DNA of 64,000 bases from CBFFRJ01 sp051486985 (lineage in GTDB: Bacteria; Pseudomonadota; Gammaproteobacteria; Enterobacterales; Enterobacteriaceae), in the NCBI RefSeq assembly GCF_051486985.1, contig NZ_JAHVDV010000003.1:170351-234350 (forward strand), given 5' to 3'. The first letter of the stretch is position 1, and each line of letters begins with the position of its first letter. The notes below the pieces were generated by a model that worked only from the letters and a program-made list of their open reading frames with translations, searched no databases and had not been told where the DNA came from. Below, piece by piece: positions 16,661 through 25,501 of this stretch. The translations under genes and the position numbers were made by a program.

Positions 16661-18181
16661 ATGGTCAGCAACAATACTCAGTCGTCCGGTGAATTCTTGT
16701 TGGAAATGAGCAATATCAACAAGTCCTTTCCTGGCGTAAAGGCTCTCGATAATGTGAATTTAAAAGTGCGTCCTCATTCTATCCATGCATTAATGGGAGA
16801 GAATGGCGCGGGTAAATCAACATTATTAAAATGCCTTTTTGGGATCTACCAAAAAGATTCCGGCAGCATTCTTTTTATGGGAAAAGAAATAGATTTCCAT
16901 TCTGCAAAAGAAGCACTGGAAAATGGTATCTCAATGGTTCATCAGGAATTAAACCTGGTGTTGCAACGTTCTGTTATGGACAACATGTGGCTGGGTCGTT
17001 ATCCGACCAAAGGCGTGTTTGTCGATCAGGACAAAATGTATCGCGATACCAAAGCCATTTTCGATGAGCTGGATATTGATATCGATCCCCGTGCGCGTGT
17101 CGGAACCTTATCCGTTTCGCAAATGCAGATGATCGAAATTGCGAAAGCGTTCTCCTATGACGCCAAAATCGTTATTATGGATGAGCCTACTTCCTCGTTG
17201 ACCGAAAAAGAAGTTAATCATCTTTTTACTATTATTCGTAAGCTGAAAGATCGTGGCTGCGGTATCGTTTATATCTCACATAAAATGGAAGAAATTTTCC
17301 AGCTGTGCGATGAAATCACGATCCTGCGCGATGGTCAGTGGATTGCCACCCAGCCGCTTGAAGGGCTGGATATGGATAAGATCATCGCTATGATGGTTGG
17401 CCGTTCACTGAATCAGCGTTTCCCGGATAAACATAACACCCCTGGCGAAACTATTCTTGAGGTGCGCAACCTGACGTCGATGCGCCAGCCGTCAATTCGT
17501 GATATCTCCTTTGATTTGCGCAAAGGTGAGATCCTCGGTATCGCGGGACTGGTCGGGGCGAAGCGTACTGATATTGTGGAAACGTTATTTGGCATCCGTG
17601 AAAAAGCATCGGGTACCATTAAGCTACATGGCAAAAGTATTAATAACCACAACGCGAATGAAGCCATTAATAATGGTTTTGCGCTGGTGACGGAAGAACG
17701 TCGTTCTACCGGTATTTATGCTTATCTGGATATTGGTTTCAACTCACTGATTTCTAATATTCAGAACTACAAAAATAAAGTTGGTTTGCTCGACAATTCC
17801 CGCATGAAGAGTGACACCCAATGGGTAATTGACTCAATGCGCGTGAAAACGCCTGGCCACCGTACACAAATCGGCTCCCTTTCCGGTGGGAACCAACAGA
17901 AAGTGATTATTGGTCGCTGGCTGTTGACTCAACCTGAAATACTGATGCTGGATGAGCCTACTCGTGGTATCGACGTAGGTGCGAAATTCGAAATCTATCA
18001 GCTGATTGCGGAGCTGGCGAAAAAGAATAAAGGGATAATTATTATCTCCTCAGAAATGCCTGAATTGTTGGGTATCACTGACCGTATTCTGGTGATGAGC
18101 AATGGTCTCGTCGCTGGAATTGTTGACACGAAAACGACAACGCAAAACGAAATTCTCCGTCTTGCGTCTTTGCACCTTTAA
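16661..18181 (+). CDS. mglA: Galactose/methyl-galactoside ABC transporter ATPase
   Basis: This 506-residue ATPase has tandem ABC domains and the same length as in E. coli. The first domain has a full Walker A (GENGAGKST), signature LSVSQMQMIEIAKA and Walker B IVIMDEPTSSL. The second has a degenerate Walker A (GLVGAKRTD), typical of sugar ABC ATPases, with signature LSGGNQQKVIIGRWL and LDEPTRGID. AAGG lies before the ATG at 16661. It couples ATP hydrolysis to MglC. Confidence 0.97.
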   Translation: MVSNNTQSSGEFLLEMSNINKSFPGVKALDNVNLKVRPHSIHALMGENGAGKSTLLKCLFGIYQKDSGSILFMGKEIDFHSAKEALENGISMVHQELNLVLQRSVMDNMWLGRYPTKGVFVDQDKMYRDTKAIFDELDIDIDPRARVGTLSVSQMQMIEIAKAFSYDAKIVIMDEPTSSLTEKEVNHLFTIIRKLKDRGCGIVYISHKMEEIFQLCDEITILRDGQWIATQPLEGLDMDKIIAMMVGRSLNQRFPDKHNTPGETILEVRNLTSMRQPSIRDISFDLRKGEILGIAGLVGAKRTDIVETLFGIREKASGTIKLHGKSINNHNANEAINNGFALVTEERRSTGIYAYLDIGFNSLISNIQNYKNKVGLLDNSRMKSDTQWVIDSMRVKTPGHRTQIGSLSGGNQQKVIIGRWLLTQPEILMLDEPTRGIDVGAKFEIYQLIAELAKKNKGIIIISSEMPELLGITDRILVMSNGLVAGIVDTKTTTQNEILRLASLHL

Positions 18182-18196
18182 GATCAGGGGCTCCTC

Positions 18197-19207
18197 ATGA
18201 GTGCGTTAAATAAAAAAACTTTTCTCACTTATCTGAAAGACGGCGGTATCTACGTTGTTCTTTTGGTGTTGCTGGCAATTATTATTTTCCAGGACCCCAC
18301 CTTCTTAAGTTTGCTGAACTTAAGTAACATTCTGACCCAGTCCTCGGTGCGCATTATTATTGCACTGGGCGTTGCCGGTCTGATTGTGACGCAGGGTACT
18401 GACCTTTCCGCCGGTCGTCAGGTGGGTCTGGCAGCGGTTGTTGCCGCAACGTTGTTGCAGTCCATGGAGAACGTTAACAAAGTTTTCCCGGAAATGCAGA
18501 CCATGCCAATCATTGCCGTTGTGGCGATTGTGTGTGTTATCGGGGCGATTATCGGCCTGATTAACGGGATTATCATTGCCTACCTGAACGTGACGCCCTT
18601 TATTACCACCCTGGGTACCATGATCATCGTTTACGGTATTAACTCCCTGTACTACGACTTCGTGGGTGCGTCGCCAATTTCGGGTTTCGACAGTGGTTTC
18701 TCCACCTTTACGCAGGGCTTTGTTGCGCTGGGCTCGTTCCGCCTCTCTTACATCACCTTCTACGCGCTGATTGCCGTGGCGTTTGTTTGGGTGCTCTGGA
18801 ACAAAACTCGCTTCGGTAAAAACATTTTCGCTATCGGTGGTAACCCGGAAGCAGCGAAAGTGTCTGGCGTTAACGTTGCGCTGAACCTGCTGATGATTTA
18901 TGCCCTCTCCGGTGTGTTCTACGCCTTCGGTGGGATGCTGGAAGCGGGCCGTATCGGTTCGGCGACCAACAACCTCGGCTTTATGTATGAACTGGATGCG
19001 ATTGCGGCCTGCGTGGTGGGTGGCGTCTCCTTCAGCGGCGGTGTAGGTACCGTTCTGGGTGTGGTAACCGGTGTCATTATCTTCACCGTTATCAACTACG
19101 GCCTGACCTATATCGGTATTAACCCTTACTGGCAGTACATCATCAAGGGCGGCATCATCATCTTCGCGGTGGCGCTGGATTCTCTGAAATACGCCCGTAA
19201 GAAATAA
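18197..19207 (+). CDS. mglC: Galactose/methyl-galactoside ABC transporter permease
   Basis: This 336-residue inner-membrane permease is the same length as in E. coli and belongs to the RbsC/AraH family. It has about ten segments and the family motif YALSGVFYAFGGMLEAGRIGSA. It starts 15 bp after mglA and ends the operon just before a strong terminator. Confidence 0.97.
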   Translation: MSALNKKTFLTYLKDGGIYVVLLVLLAIIIFQDPTFLSLLNLSNILTQSSVRIIIALGVAGLIVTQGTDLSAGRQVGLAAVVAATLLQSMENVNKVFPEMQTMPIIAVVAIVCVIGAIIGLINGIIIAYLNVTPFITTLGTMIIVYGINSLYYDFVGASPISGFDSGFSTFTQGFVALGSFRLSYITFYALIAVAFVWVLWNKTRFGKNIFAIGGNPEAAKVSGVNVALNLLMIYALSGVFYAFGGMLEAGRIGSATNNLGFMYELDAIAACVVGGVSFSGGVGTVLGVVTGVIIFTVINYGLTYIGINPYWQYIIKGGIIIFAVALDSLKYARKK

Positions 19208-19243
19208 GTGCTCTGCGCCGGCCGCTACCTGGCCGGTAAAGCT

Positions 19244-19273
19244 AAAACCCCGTCTCGTTGCAGACGGGGTTTT
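19244..19273 (+). terminator. Terminator of mglBAC, shared with the convergent GH15 gene
   Basis: Stem AAAACCCCGTCT/AGACGGGGTTTT with a 6-base loop and a run of T. It is A-rich on the left, so it should also work for the gene on the other strand. Confidence 0.9.
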
Positions 19274-19284
19274 TTATGGGCGGT

Positions 19285-21096
19285 TTACGCACATCGGGAG
19301 AGGGCATCCGCTGCGGTGATGAGCGCCAGATGGCTCAGACCCTGAGGGACGTTTCCGCGCCACTCGCCGCTGCGGACATCAAACATCTCGTTAAAGGTTT
19401 CAACGTTGCCTTTGTCGCAGAGCGTTTCCAGTATGGTGTCCATACAGGTTGTGGCGCGTTCCTGTTCACCCATATAGGCCAGCGCTTCGACCAGCCAGAA
19501 TGAACAGGCGACAAACGTACTCTCTTCCTTTTCCACCTCGCTGTAGCGATAGAGCATGGGGGTGCCATGACCCAGTTCGCGGATGATGGCATCAAGCGTC
19601 GACTTCATGCGCGCCGGGTTGCATTGCCGTCCGTAGTGCCATGCCATGCAGAGCGAAGCATCCAGTTTGTCGGTGCCCGCATAGAAGGTGTATGCCTGCT
19701 TTTTCTCCGACCAGCAATGCGTTTCAATCCACTCCTGAATGCGCACTTTCTCCCGGTCCCAGCGCTCAAGCCAGGTCTTTTCAATGTGCCCTTCATTGGC
19801 GAGGTAAACGGCCACATCCAGGGTAACCCAGCAGGCCATCTTTGAGTGGGTATAGTGCTGGAGATCGTGCAGTTCCCAGATGCCTGAATCATCCTGACGC
19901 CAGGTATCTGCACAGGTGTTGGCGAGTGCGGCCAACAGTCTGGCGGTAGTGAGATCGAGAATATGGCCTGCCCGGACAAACAGCATTGCGGTTGCCAGTA
20001 AATCGCCGTACATACTCAGTTGCTGCTGATCCCGTGCATTGTTGCCAATACGCACCGGGCGGGAGTTTTTATATCCACTCAACGGTGGATAGTGCTCAGC
20101 CGGGACAATTCCCCCTTGCAGGGTATAGCAGGCAAGCACCTTACCGTCGTGGCGCAGGATAGTATTGGTAAGCCATGAGAATGCCGCTTTACACTCTTCA
20201 AGGGCCCCAATAATGCTGAATGCGCGAATGATAAGGCAGGCATCGCGGGTCCACGCATAGCGATAATCATAATTTTTTTCCCCACCTATCCCTTCCGGAA
20301 GCGAGGTGGTAGGCGCAGCCGCCAGCGCGCCGGTCGGCGAGTAGAGCAAAAATTTCAGCGCCAGCGCAGAGCGTGTAACGTGGCCCGGATAGGCCCCTTC
20401 ATAGGTCAGGCTTTCGGCCCAGATGCGCCAGACATGGTCAGAGGTATCAATATGCCCGTCTATTTTTTCCAGGGACGGGATAGCAAGCGGCTCTTTTTCA
20501 CTGACTAACAGGGCAATAAGGGAGCGCACGCCTTTACGGGTGATGAGTGTGCCTTCAATGGCGTGATCGTCATAGCAGGTAATGCTGACGTCCTCTGTTG
20601 AACGCAGCATGCTCATCAAATCACCGATGTGCATCACCTGACCCTGTTCCGTCTTCTGCATCCAGGGCGCTCGCGTACAGGCGGCGCTACCGGGAACAAA
20701 CATCATGCGAAGTTCGACTTCACCCTCAATGCCCTCAATACGCCGCGCCAGTTCACACCACGGCAGTCGACCTGCATAGTTACTGTTCAGTGACTCGGTA
20801 ATCAGCACGCTGCCTGAGGCAGTGTCAAAGCGGGTTTCAAGCACATTGCTGTTATCACGATAGCGTCGCTGAACACGGTACTCTTCTACCGGTTCAATCT
20901 GGAAATAGCCGCCCGTGGCAGCATCCAGAATGCGATCGAAGAGAGGAGGGGAGTCCATATTGGGGGCGCACCACCAGTCGATAGCGCCATCCGGCGCAAT
21001 CAGTGCGACTGAGCGCCCGTCACCAATAGCCGCATAATCGCCCAGTCCCGCGTACCCGTCGATTCGTTTTGGGTGAATGTACGACTCGTTCTTCAT
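19285..21096 (-). CDS. Glycoside hydrolase family 15 (glucoamylase/trehalase-like) protein
   Basis: This 603-residue GH15 protein has an N-terminal beta-sandwich-like region (IGDGRSVALIAPDGAIDWWCAP) and an alpha/alpha toroid with the family motif YDYRYAWTRDA at about residue 290. There is no signal peptide, so it should act in the cytoplasm. Relatives cleave alpha-glucosidic bonds, including trehalose in some bacteria; the substrate here is not established. The ribosome site is AGGAG. It occupies part of the interval where E. coli has preT-preA, as an added gene convergent with mglC. Confidence 0.83.
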   Translation of the reverse strand: MKNESYIHPKRIDGYAGLGDYAAIGDGRSVALIAPDGAIDWWCAPNMDSPPLFDRILDAATGGYFQIEPVEEYRVQRRYRDNSNVLETRFDTASGSVLITESLNSNYAGRLPWCELARRIEGIEGEVELRMMFVPGSAACTRAPWMQKTEQGQVMHIGDLMSMLRSTEDVSITCYDDHAIEGTLITRKGVRSLIALLVSEKEPLAIPSLEKIDGHIDTSDHVWRIWAESLTYEGAYPGHVTRSALALKFLLYSPTGALAAAPTTSLPEGIGGEKNYDYRYAWTRDACLIIRAFSIIGALEECKAAFSWLTNTILRHDGKVLACYTLQGGIVPAEHYPPLSGYKNSRPVRIGNNARDQQQLSMYGDLLATAMLFVRAGHILDLTTARLLAALANTCADTWRQDDSGIWELHDLQHYTHSKMACWVTLDVAVYLANEGHIEKTWLERWDREKVRIQEWIETHCWSEKKQAYTFYAGTDKLDASLCMAWHYGRQCNPARMKSTLDAIIRELGHGTPMLYRYSEVEKEESTFVACSFWLVEALAYMGEQERATTCMDTILETLCDKGNVETFNEMFDVRSGEWRGNVPQGLSHLALITAADALSRCA

Positions 21097-21428
21097 CTTT
21101 TCTCCTGTTTAAGACAGGACAGCAGAGAGCCGCCCCGTATTAAGCGTAAACAGAATTAGCGAGAACGCTGAAAAATGCCGATGATTTCACAAAAATTTTC
21201 AATGATGACTTATTGCAGGGGGCAGGTTTGCACTTGCCTGGCCTGAATTGACGACACTTTCTGTCGGAATGTACCGGGCATACAGCGGGAGGAGAACAGC
21301 AGGCAGCTATCCTGGAGAATAGTCATTTTTGAGGGGGTAGCCACGGTAAGGGAGAATCACCGTCGTCATGGCGTTGAGCAGATGTAGGCTCCAGGAGCAG
21401 GTCAAAACCTGCCCCTGGATGTGACGGA
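21097..21428. other. Intergenic gap with hairpin, no gene seen
   Basis: A perfect-armed hairpin (CCAGG-A-GCAGGT/ACCTGC-C-CCTGG, 21391-21418, loop CAAA) lies 10 bases beyond the stop of the SDR gene and may end its transcript, although no T run follows. The rest must hold the GH15 promoter. No open frame with a ribosome site was found. Confidence 0.5.
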
Positions 21429-22313
21429 TTACACCGTACCGGTGCCGCCATCTGAGCACCATACCTGACCGGATGAATAAGAACTTTCATCAGAGGCAAA
21501 CAGCACGTACAACGGCGCAATTTCTACTGGCTGACCAGGGCGGCCAAGCGGGGCAGAAGCACCAAATTGTTTCACTTTTTCCTGAGGCTGCCCGCCGCTC
21601 GATTGCAGCACGGTCCAGTAAGGGCCGGGAGCAACGGCATTAACGCGAATGCCTTTCGAGCCCAGCTGTTGGGCCAGTGCTTTGGTAAAGGCCGCGTTAC
21701 AGGCTTTGGTCTGCGCATAGTCGAGCAGCATCGGGCTTGGCTGGTAAGCCTGAACGGAAGTGGTATTGATAATCACCGCCCCTTCCTGCAGGTGCGGAAT
21801 TGCCGCTTTGGTTATCCAGAACGGTGCATACACGTTGGTTTTGAAGGTCGCGTCGAAGGCTTCGGTAGTCAGGTCTTCAATGGACTCGCAAAATTGCTGG
21901 CGGCCCGCGTTATTTACCAGCACTTCCAGCCCGCCGAGCTGACTTACCGCATCTTCCACCAGTTGCTTACAGAATGCTTCGTCGCGAATATCGCCAGGCA
22001 ACGCAACGGCTTTGCGCCCTTCAGCGTTGATAAGGGCAATAACGGCTTCAGCATCCGACTGCTCTTCTGGCAGATAATTTATTGCCACATCTGCCCCTTC
22101 ACGAGCGAATGCGATAGCAACAGCGCGCCCGATACCTGAGTCACCCCCGGTGATGAGCGCTCGTTTGCCAGCCAGTCTTCCGGAGCCGATATAACTGGTT
22201 TCACCATGATCGGGGATAGGTTTCATCTCCGATGCCAGTCCCGGTGGCTGCTGTGGCTGTTCAGGAAAAGGTGGGCGCGGATATTGAAGATGTTTTTTGT
22301 CTGCAGGAGTCAT
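21429..22313 (-). CDS. Short-chain dehydrogenase/reductase (YghA/GSP39-like)
   Basis: This 294-residue SDR has the long N-terminal tail typical of the stress-related subgroup (KHLQYPRPPFPEQPQQPPG). It has the NAD(P)-binding motif TGGDSGIG at about residue 55, NNAG, and the catalytic Ser and YAQTK (Tyr-x3-Lys). In the Gram-positive relative (general stress protein 39) and E. coli YghA the physiological substrate is unclear. The gene stands alone, with a 447-bp AT-rich gap behind its start. Confidence 0.85.
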   Translation of the reverse strand: MTPADKKHLQYPRPPFPEQPQQPPGLASEMKPIPDHGETSYIGSGRLAGKRALITGGDSGIGRAVAIAFAREGADVAINYLPEEQSDAEAVIALINAEGRKAVALPGDIRDEAFCKQLVEDAVSQLGGLEVLVNNAGRQQFCESIEDLTTEAFDATFKTNVYAPFWITKAAIPHLQEGAVIINTTSVQAYQPSPMLLDYAQTKACNAAFTKALAQQLGSKGIRVNAVAPGPYWTVLQSSGGQPQEKVKQFGASAPLGRPGQPVEIAPLYVLFASDESSYSSGQVWCSDGGTGTV

Positions 22314-22760
22314 ATTTATCTACCTCTTAGAGAAAGCCATTTACACAAAACCAGAATTTTAAGGTAGACCCAAATATTCGTTTTCGCTAACAACCAGGAA
22401 TAAACCAAACATTAATTTGATTATTTATACAAATTTAAGGGTGCCAGTGGATTATTAAAAATGCCAAATTAAAACTTCGTTTTAAATAATCTTTAATTTA
22501 TGAACGTCAAGAATATATCCTTACAATGTGCTTTTTTGAACATAAAACCAACAACTTGTTAACTAATCAATGTGCCGAAAATAACATTGTTAGAGAATTA
22601 TCTTAAAAGAGCTAATAAGAGGTCTTACCACTAATGTCACCCAAAAAATATATTGCTTCAGAAACGAAAAGTTCACGCATTACGTGTTGTTAAATTTTTC
22701 GTTTCGGTGCTACGCTCATGGAGGCATAACTTTCGTCACAACATTCACAAGGAGATTAGG
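22314..22760. other. 447-bp AT-rich intergenic region
   Basis: It is markedly AT-rich compared with the flanking genes and has no plausible gene. It holds a short hairpin TTAAAAC/GTTTTAA (22469-22485) and presumably the divergent promoters of the SDR gene and the BssS-like gene. The low G+C is of the kind bound by H-NS; that is an inference. Confidence 0.5.
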
Positions 22761-22988
22761 ATGAACAACGAATCAGCATTTCCTGCATTTCCAGTTAATG
22801 GATGGCAGGTAGGCGCAGTGGAAGATCTGAATAGTGTGGTGATACAGTTTGGCTATAGCACATCACCTTATGCACCGGGTGGCTCAACGTTCGAATCGCA
22901 GTTTTTCAGCCTCACACCTGAAAAGGTACGCAGCCTGATTTATGATTTGCAGGTCAGTTTGCACAAGTATGAAGATAAAGTAGCCTGA
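22761..22988 (+). CDS. Small BssS-like protein
   Basis: This 75-residue acidic protein begins MNNESAFPAFPVNGWQVGAV. The start is fixed by a strong AAGGAG 7 nt before the ATG; the longer in-frame extension lacks one. The pattern (a Gly-Trp near residue 15, alternating hydrophobics, the Y-S-T segment, LTPEKVRSLIYDLQVSLHKY) resembles BssS, the small biofilm/indole-signalling regulator of E. coli, but it is diverged and lies at another locus. The assignment is tentative. It is a separate short transcript with its own AT-rich upstream region. Confidence 0.6.
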   Translation: MNNESAFPAFPVNGWQVGAVEDLNSVVIQFGYSTSPYAPGGSTFESQFFSLTPEKVRSLIYDLQVSLHKYEDKVA

Positions 22989-23202
22989 CGGATTACTGTC
23001 AGCAGGGGTGCGTGTAGTGGCAGCAGTCTGTAAAGTATCAACGGTCTGCTGCAAGGATATATTTGTAGCATTACAACGTTTTACCTGATTAATCGTGCAG
23101 CGCTCACAAATATGGATGTTTAAGGCTAATCTTAATGTCAGGATCGTAATCAGATCTATGCTTATTGATGAGACAATGAAGTAATGATGAGCTGGAGCGC
23201 CT

Positions 23203-23628
23203 ATGAATGTTGTGTATTTCAAAGTTGATCATCCGCCGCATGAAAAAATTCACCCCATTCACTTCTACCTGAAATCGGTAAAGCTTATCCGTGATAATGA
23301 GGTTATTGCCGATCTGGGCGACCTTAAAATCACCTCATTGCCATTTTACTCCTTCAGCATTGTCCCCACGGGCTTTGGCAAAATAGAGTTTAGCCTTGCA
23401 AACCGCTCTCAGCTGCGTATTGAATGCTCGACAGGATATATAAAAACCGGTGAATATTTGGTTGCTACACCTGAAGGTGAAGTAATCATGTCTTTTAACG
23501 CGTTAAGCGGTCTGTGGACGTTAAATAAGGCGGAGAAACGGGTTATCGATATTCAGGAGTTTACCGAGCGCCACTATTATTTACTTGGCCCGGTGAGAAA
23601 TATTAACCGTGGCGCCTCGGTTTACTGA
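23203..23628 (+). CDS. Hypothetical protein, 141 residues
   Basis: I do not recognise this protein. It starts MNVVYFKVDHPPHEKIHPIH after a GGAG site 6 nt upstream. It has no signal peptide or membrane segment and a mixed, probably beta-rich composition (FSIVPTGFGKIEFSLANRSQ, GEYLVATPEGEVIMSFNALS). It ends 11 bp before the stop of the convergent sanA. E. coli has no counterpart here, and it lies in the block that replaces preTA. Confidence 0.6.
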   Translation: MNVVYFKVDHPPHEKIHPIHFYLKSVKLIRDNEVIADLGDLKITSLPFYSFSIVPTGFGKIEFSLANRSQLRIECSTGYIKTGEYLVATPEGEVIMSFNALSGLWTLNKAEKRVIDIQEFTERHYYLLGPVRNINRGASVY

Positions 23629-23639
23629 CCCGACACGCA

Positions 23640-24362
23640 CTATTCCTGACTGTTTTTCTTTTGCAGATCAAGCAACTGTTCGATGGTAACTGCAGGGTAG
23701 TCCTGCGCATCGTTCGGCACTTCCTGTAAAGAGGGGATCGGCTCCAGCGGCCCCAGGAAGCGTGGCTCGCGTTTGAACACATACAGATCAGCAATGGTGG
23801 CGAGCCGCGCGCCAAATTCCCGTACCCGCACACTCCACATATTCTTCGGCGAAGGCACGGCATAACATTGTGCCTGAATCCCCATATAACGGGCGATAAA
23901 CAGGGCGCGCTCGCAATGGAAACGCTGGGTAATAATAATAAAATCGTTGGTATCAAAGACTTTGCGCGTGCGCACAATCGAGTCCAGCGTGCGGAATCCC
24001 GCATAATCAAGAACGATATCGGAAGGGTCAACGCCGCCTGCTATGAGGTCTTTGCGCATGGTCACCGGCTCATTGTAGCTCTGCTGGGCATTGTCGCCGC
24101 TTAGAAGCAGGTAGTTAACTTTGCCGCTGTTATAAGCATTTAACGCGCCCTGAATGCGGTAGCGGTAATACTGATTAATCACGCCGGTGCGGTAATATTT
24201 TGCTGTACCCAGTACCACGCCCACCTGACGCCACGGAAGGTCCTGCAGATCATCGTAAATGTAAGGGGCGGTTTTCCAGCTCATCCAGCGATCCAGGCCG
24301 AGCGCCGTTAACAGCAGTAAGCCGATAAGGACAAACAGGCTGTAAACAAAACGCTTCAACAT
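23640..24362 (-). CDS. sanA: SanA, DUF218 envelope-barrier protein
   Basis: This 240-residue protein has one N-terminal membrane anchor (about residues 5-22) and a periplasmic DUF218 domain (GVVLGTAKYYRTG, YLLLSGDNAQQSYNEP). E. coli SanA is 239 residues. Loss of SanA makes E. coli sensitive to vancomycin at high temperature, so it supports envelope permeability control; the biochemical activity is unknown. It lies downstream of cdd on the same strand, as in E. coli. Confidence 0.95.
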   Translation of the reverse strand: MLKRFVYSLFVLIGLLLLTALGLDRWMSWKTAPYIYDDLQDLPWRQVGVVLGTAKYYRTGVINQYYRYRIQGALNAYNSGKVNYLLLSGDNAQQSYNEPVTMRKDLIAGGVDPSDIVLDYAGFRTLDSIVRTRKVFDTNDFIIITQRFHCERALFIARYMGIQAQCYAVPSPKNMWSVRVREFGARLATIADLYVFKREPRFLGPLEPIPSLQEVPNDAQDYPAVTIEQLLDLQKKNSQE

Positions 24363-24487
24363 GTAGACAAACTCGGTACAGGATTAAATTTCACTCAAGG
24401 CTACTTTACCCGTTCGGCAAGCGCAAGAAACGGAGGTTCAACTGCGGGGTTTTTCACCACTGCGGGAGCGAGCCCGCAGGGGAGAGA

Positions 24488-25372
24488 TCAGGCAAGACGT
24501 TCGTGGTCAACGTTCTGACAGCCCAGCGCACGCAGGGTGGCCATTGTGGCATCCCACTGCGTTAAAGGCGCGTCCGCTTTTTCTGCCAGCACCGCACGTT
24601 GGATATCCGGATAATCATAACCGCTGAGGCTCAGCAGATTGAGCGCCCCTTGCAGAGGGGGAAGGGTGGGGTTAAACGCCGCATTTTCGGCATAACTGCC
24701 ACTGAAGATCTGCCCGTCACGGCAGAGAATGGCGACACCAGAATAGGAGTGGGTATAAGGGCTATGGCTTTTATTCGCCGCGACAATGGCCGCCTGAACG
24801 AGGGCATCGCCACGCAGGGAAAACCCATGATCCTGCTCATCGAGCAGCAGCGTTTTGATCTCCAGATCTCTCGGGCCAAAGGCATCGGGAAGGTAATCAC
24901 CCAGCGTATGCGGTGCGCGACCAGGCAGGTTAATACGCAGCGTCAAACCACTGTTCAGCTCATTCATAAACTGGCGACAGTGACCGCACGGGGTGTAATT
25001 CACCGTGATGCAAACCAGCGCTTTCTCACCGCGCGACCACGCATGGCTGATGGCGCTCTGTTCAGCATGCACGGTCTGTTGCATGGTGGCACCGAGGAAC
25101 TCCATGTTGGCACCAAAATACCAGGCACCGCTGACGCCCCTGGCAATGGCACCGACGTTGAAATGGGAGAGTTCAGTACGCGCGCAGGCGGCGGCAAGGG
25201 GGAGCAGAGCGAAGGCCAGCGCGTCTTCGTCCATCCCGGTGGCGTCAAGCAGGTCAGATACCTGCTGCGCGCTTAACATCGCAGGAAAGTGCGCGTCATC
25301 GAGAAGCGGTGCCAGCGCGGTCCTGAGTGTGTCCGCGAGGGCCGGAAACGCAGTGTGGAAACGTGAATGCAT
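24488..25372 (-). CDS. cdd: Cytidine deaminase
   Basis: This 294-residue dimeric enzyme has the E. coli length and deaminates cytidine and deoxycytidine to uridine and deoxyuridine for pyrimidine salvage. His102 and Glu104 (VHAEQ) and Cys129 and Cys132 (TPCGHC) form the zinc and proton-shuttle site. A second, catalytically empty domain follows, as in E. coli Cdd. A hairpin CTGCGGG/CCCGCAG (24460-24479) lies just beyond its stop. Two CRP-like sites 50 bp apart precede it, matching the E. coli CRP/CytR promoter. Confidence 0.97.
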   Translation of the reverse strand: MHSRFHTAFPALADTLRTALAPLLDDAHFPAMLSAQQVSDLLDATGMDEDALAFALLPLAAACARTELSHFNVGAIARGVSGAWYFGANMEFLGATMQQTVHAEQSAISHAWSRGEKALVCITVNYTPCGHCRQFMNELNSGLTLRINLPGRAPHTLGDYLPDAFGPRDLEIKTLLLDEQDHGFSLRGDALVQAAIVAANKSHSPYTHSYSGVAILCRDGQIFSGSYAENAAFNPTLPPLQGALNLLSLSGYDYPDIQRAVLAEKADAPLTQWDATMATLRALGCQNVDHERLA

Positions 25373-25431
25373 GGCGTTGCCTCATAACAGTGTAATGGGA
25401 TCGTAGTTTACGGGCCGTTTGCGCCTTTATA

Positions 25432-25497
25432 TGTGATCAGCATCGCACTGTATATGCAACTTATGAAATTCAAATGAAAAATGCGCGATCCATCGCA
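25432..25497 (-). promoter_or_regulatory. Paired CRP sites of the cdd promoter
   Basis: TGTGA-N6-TCGCA (25432-25447, one mismatch from consensus) and the weaker TGCGC-N6-TCGCA (25482-25497) are exactly 50 bp apart. That is the spacing of the two CRP sites that flank CytR at E. coli cdd. Confidence 0.7.
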
Positions 25498-25501
25498 AAT
25501 T

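Noticed and set aside
24599..25276. 225-codon frame antisense to cdd
   Set aside because: cdd has all zinc ligands and full family length; the opposite frame is a shadow.
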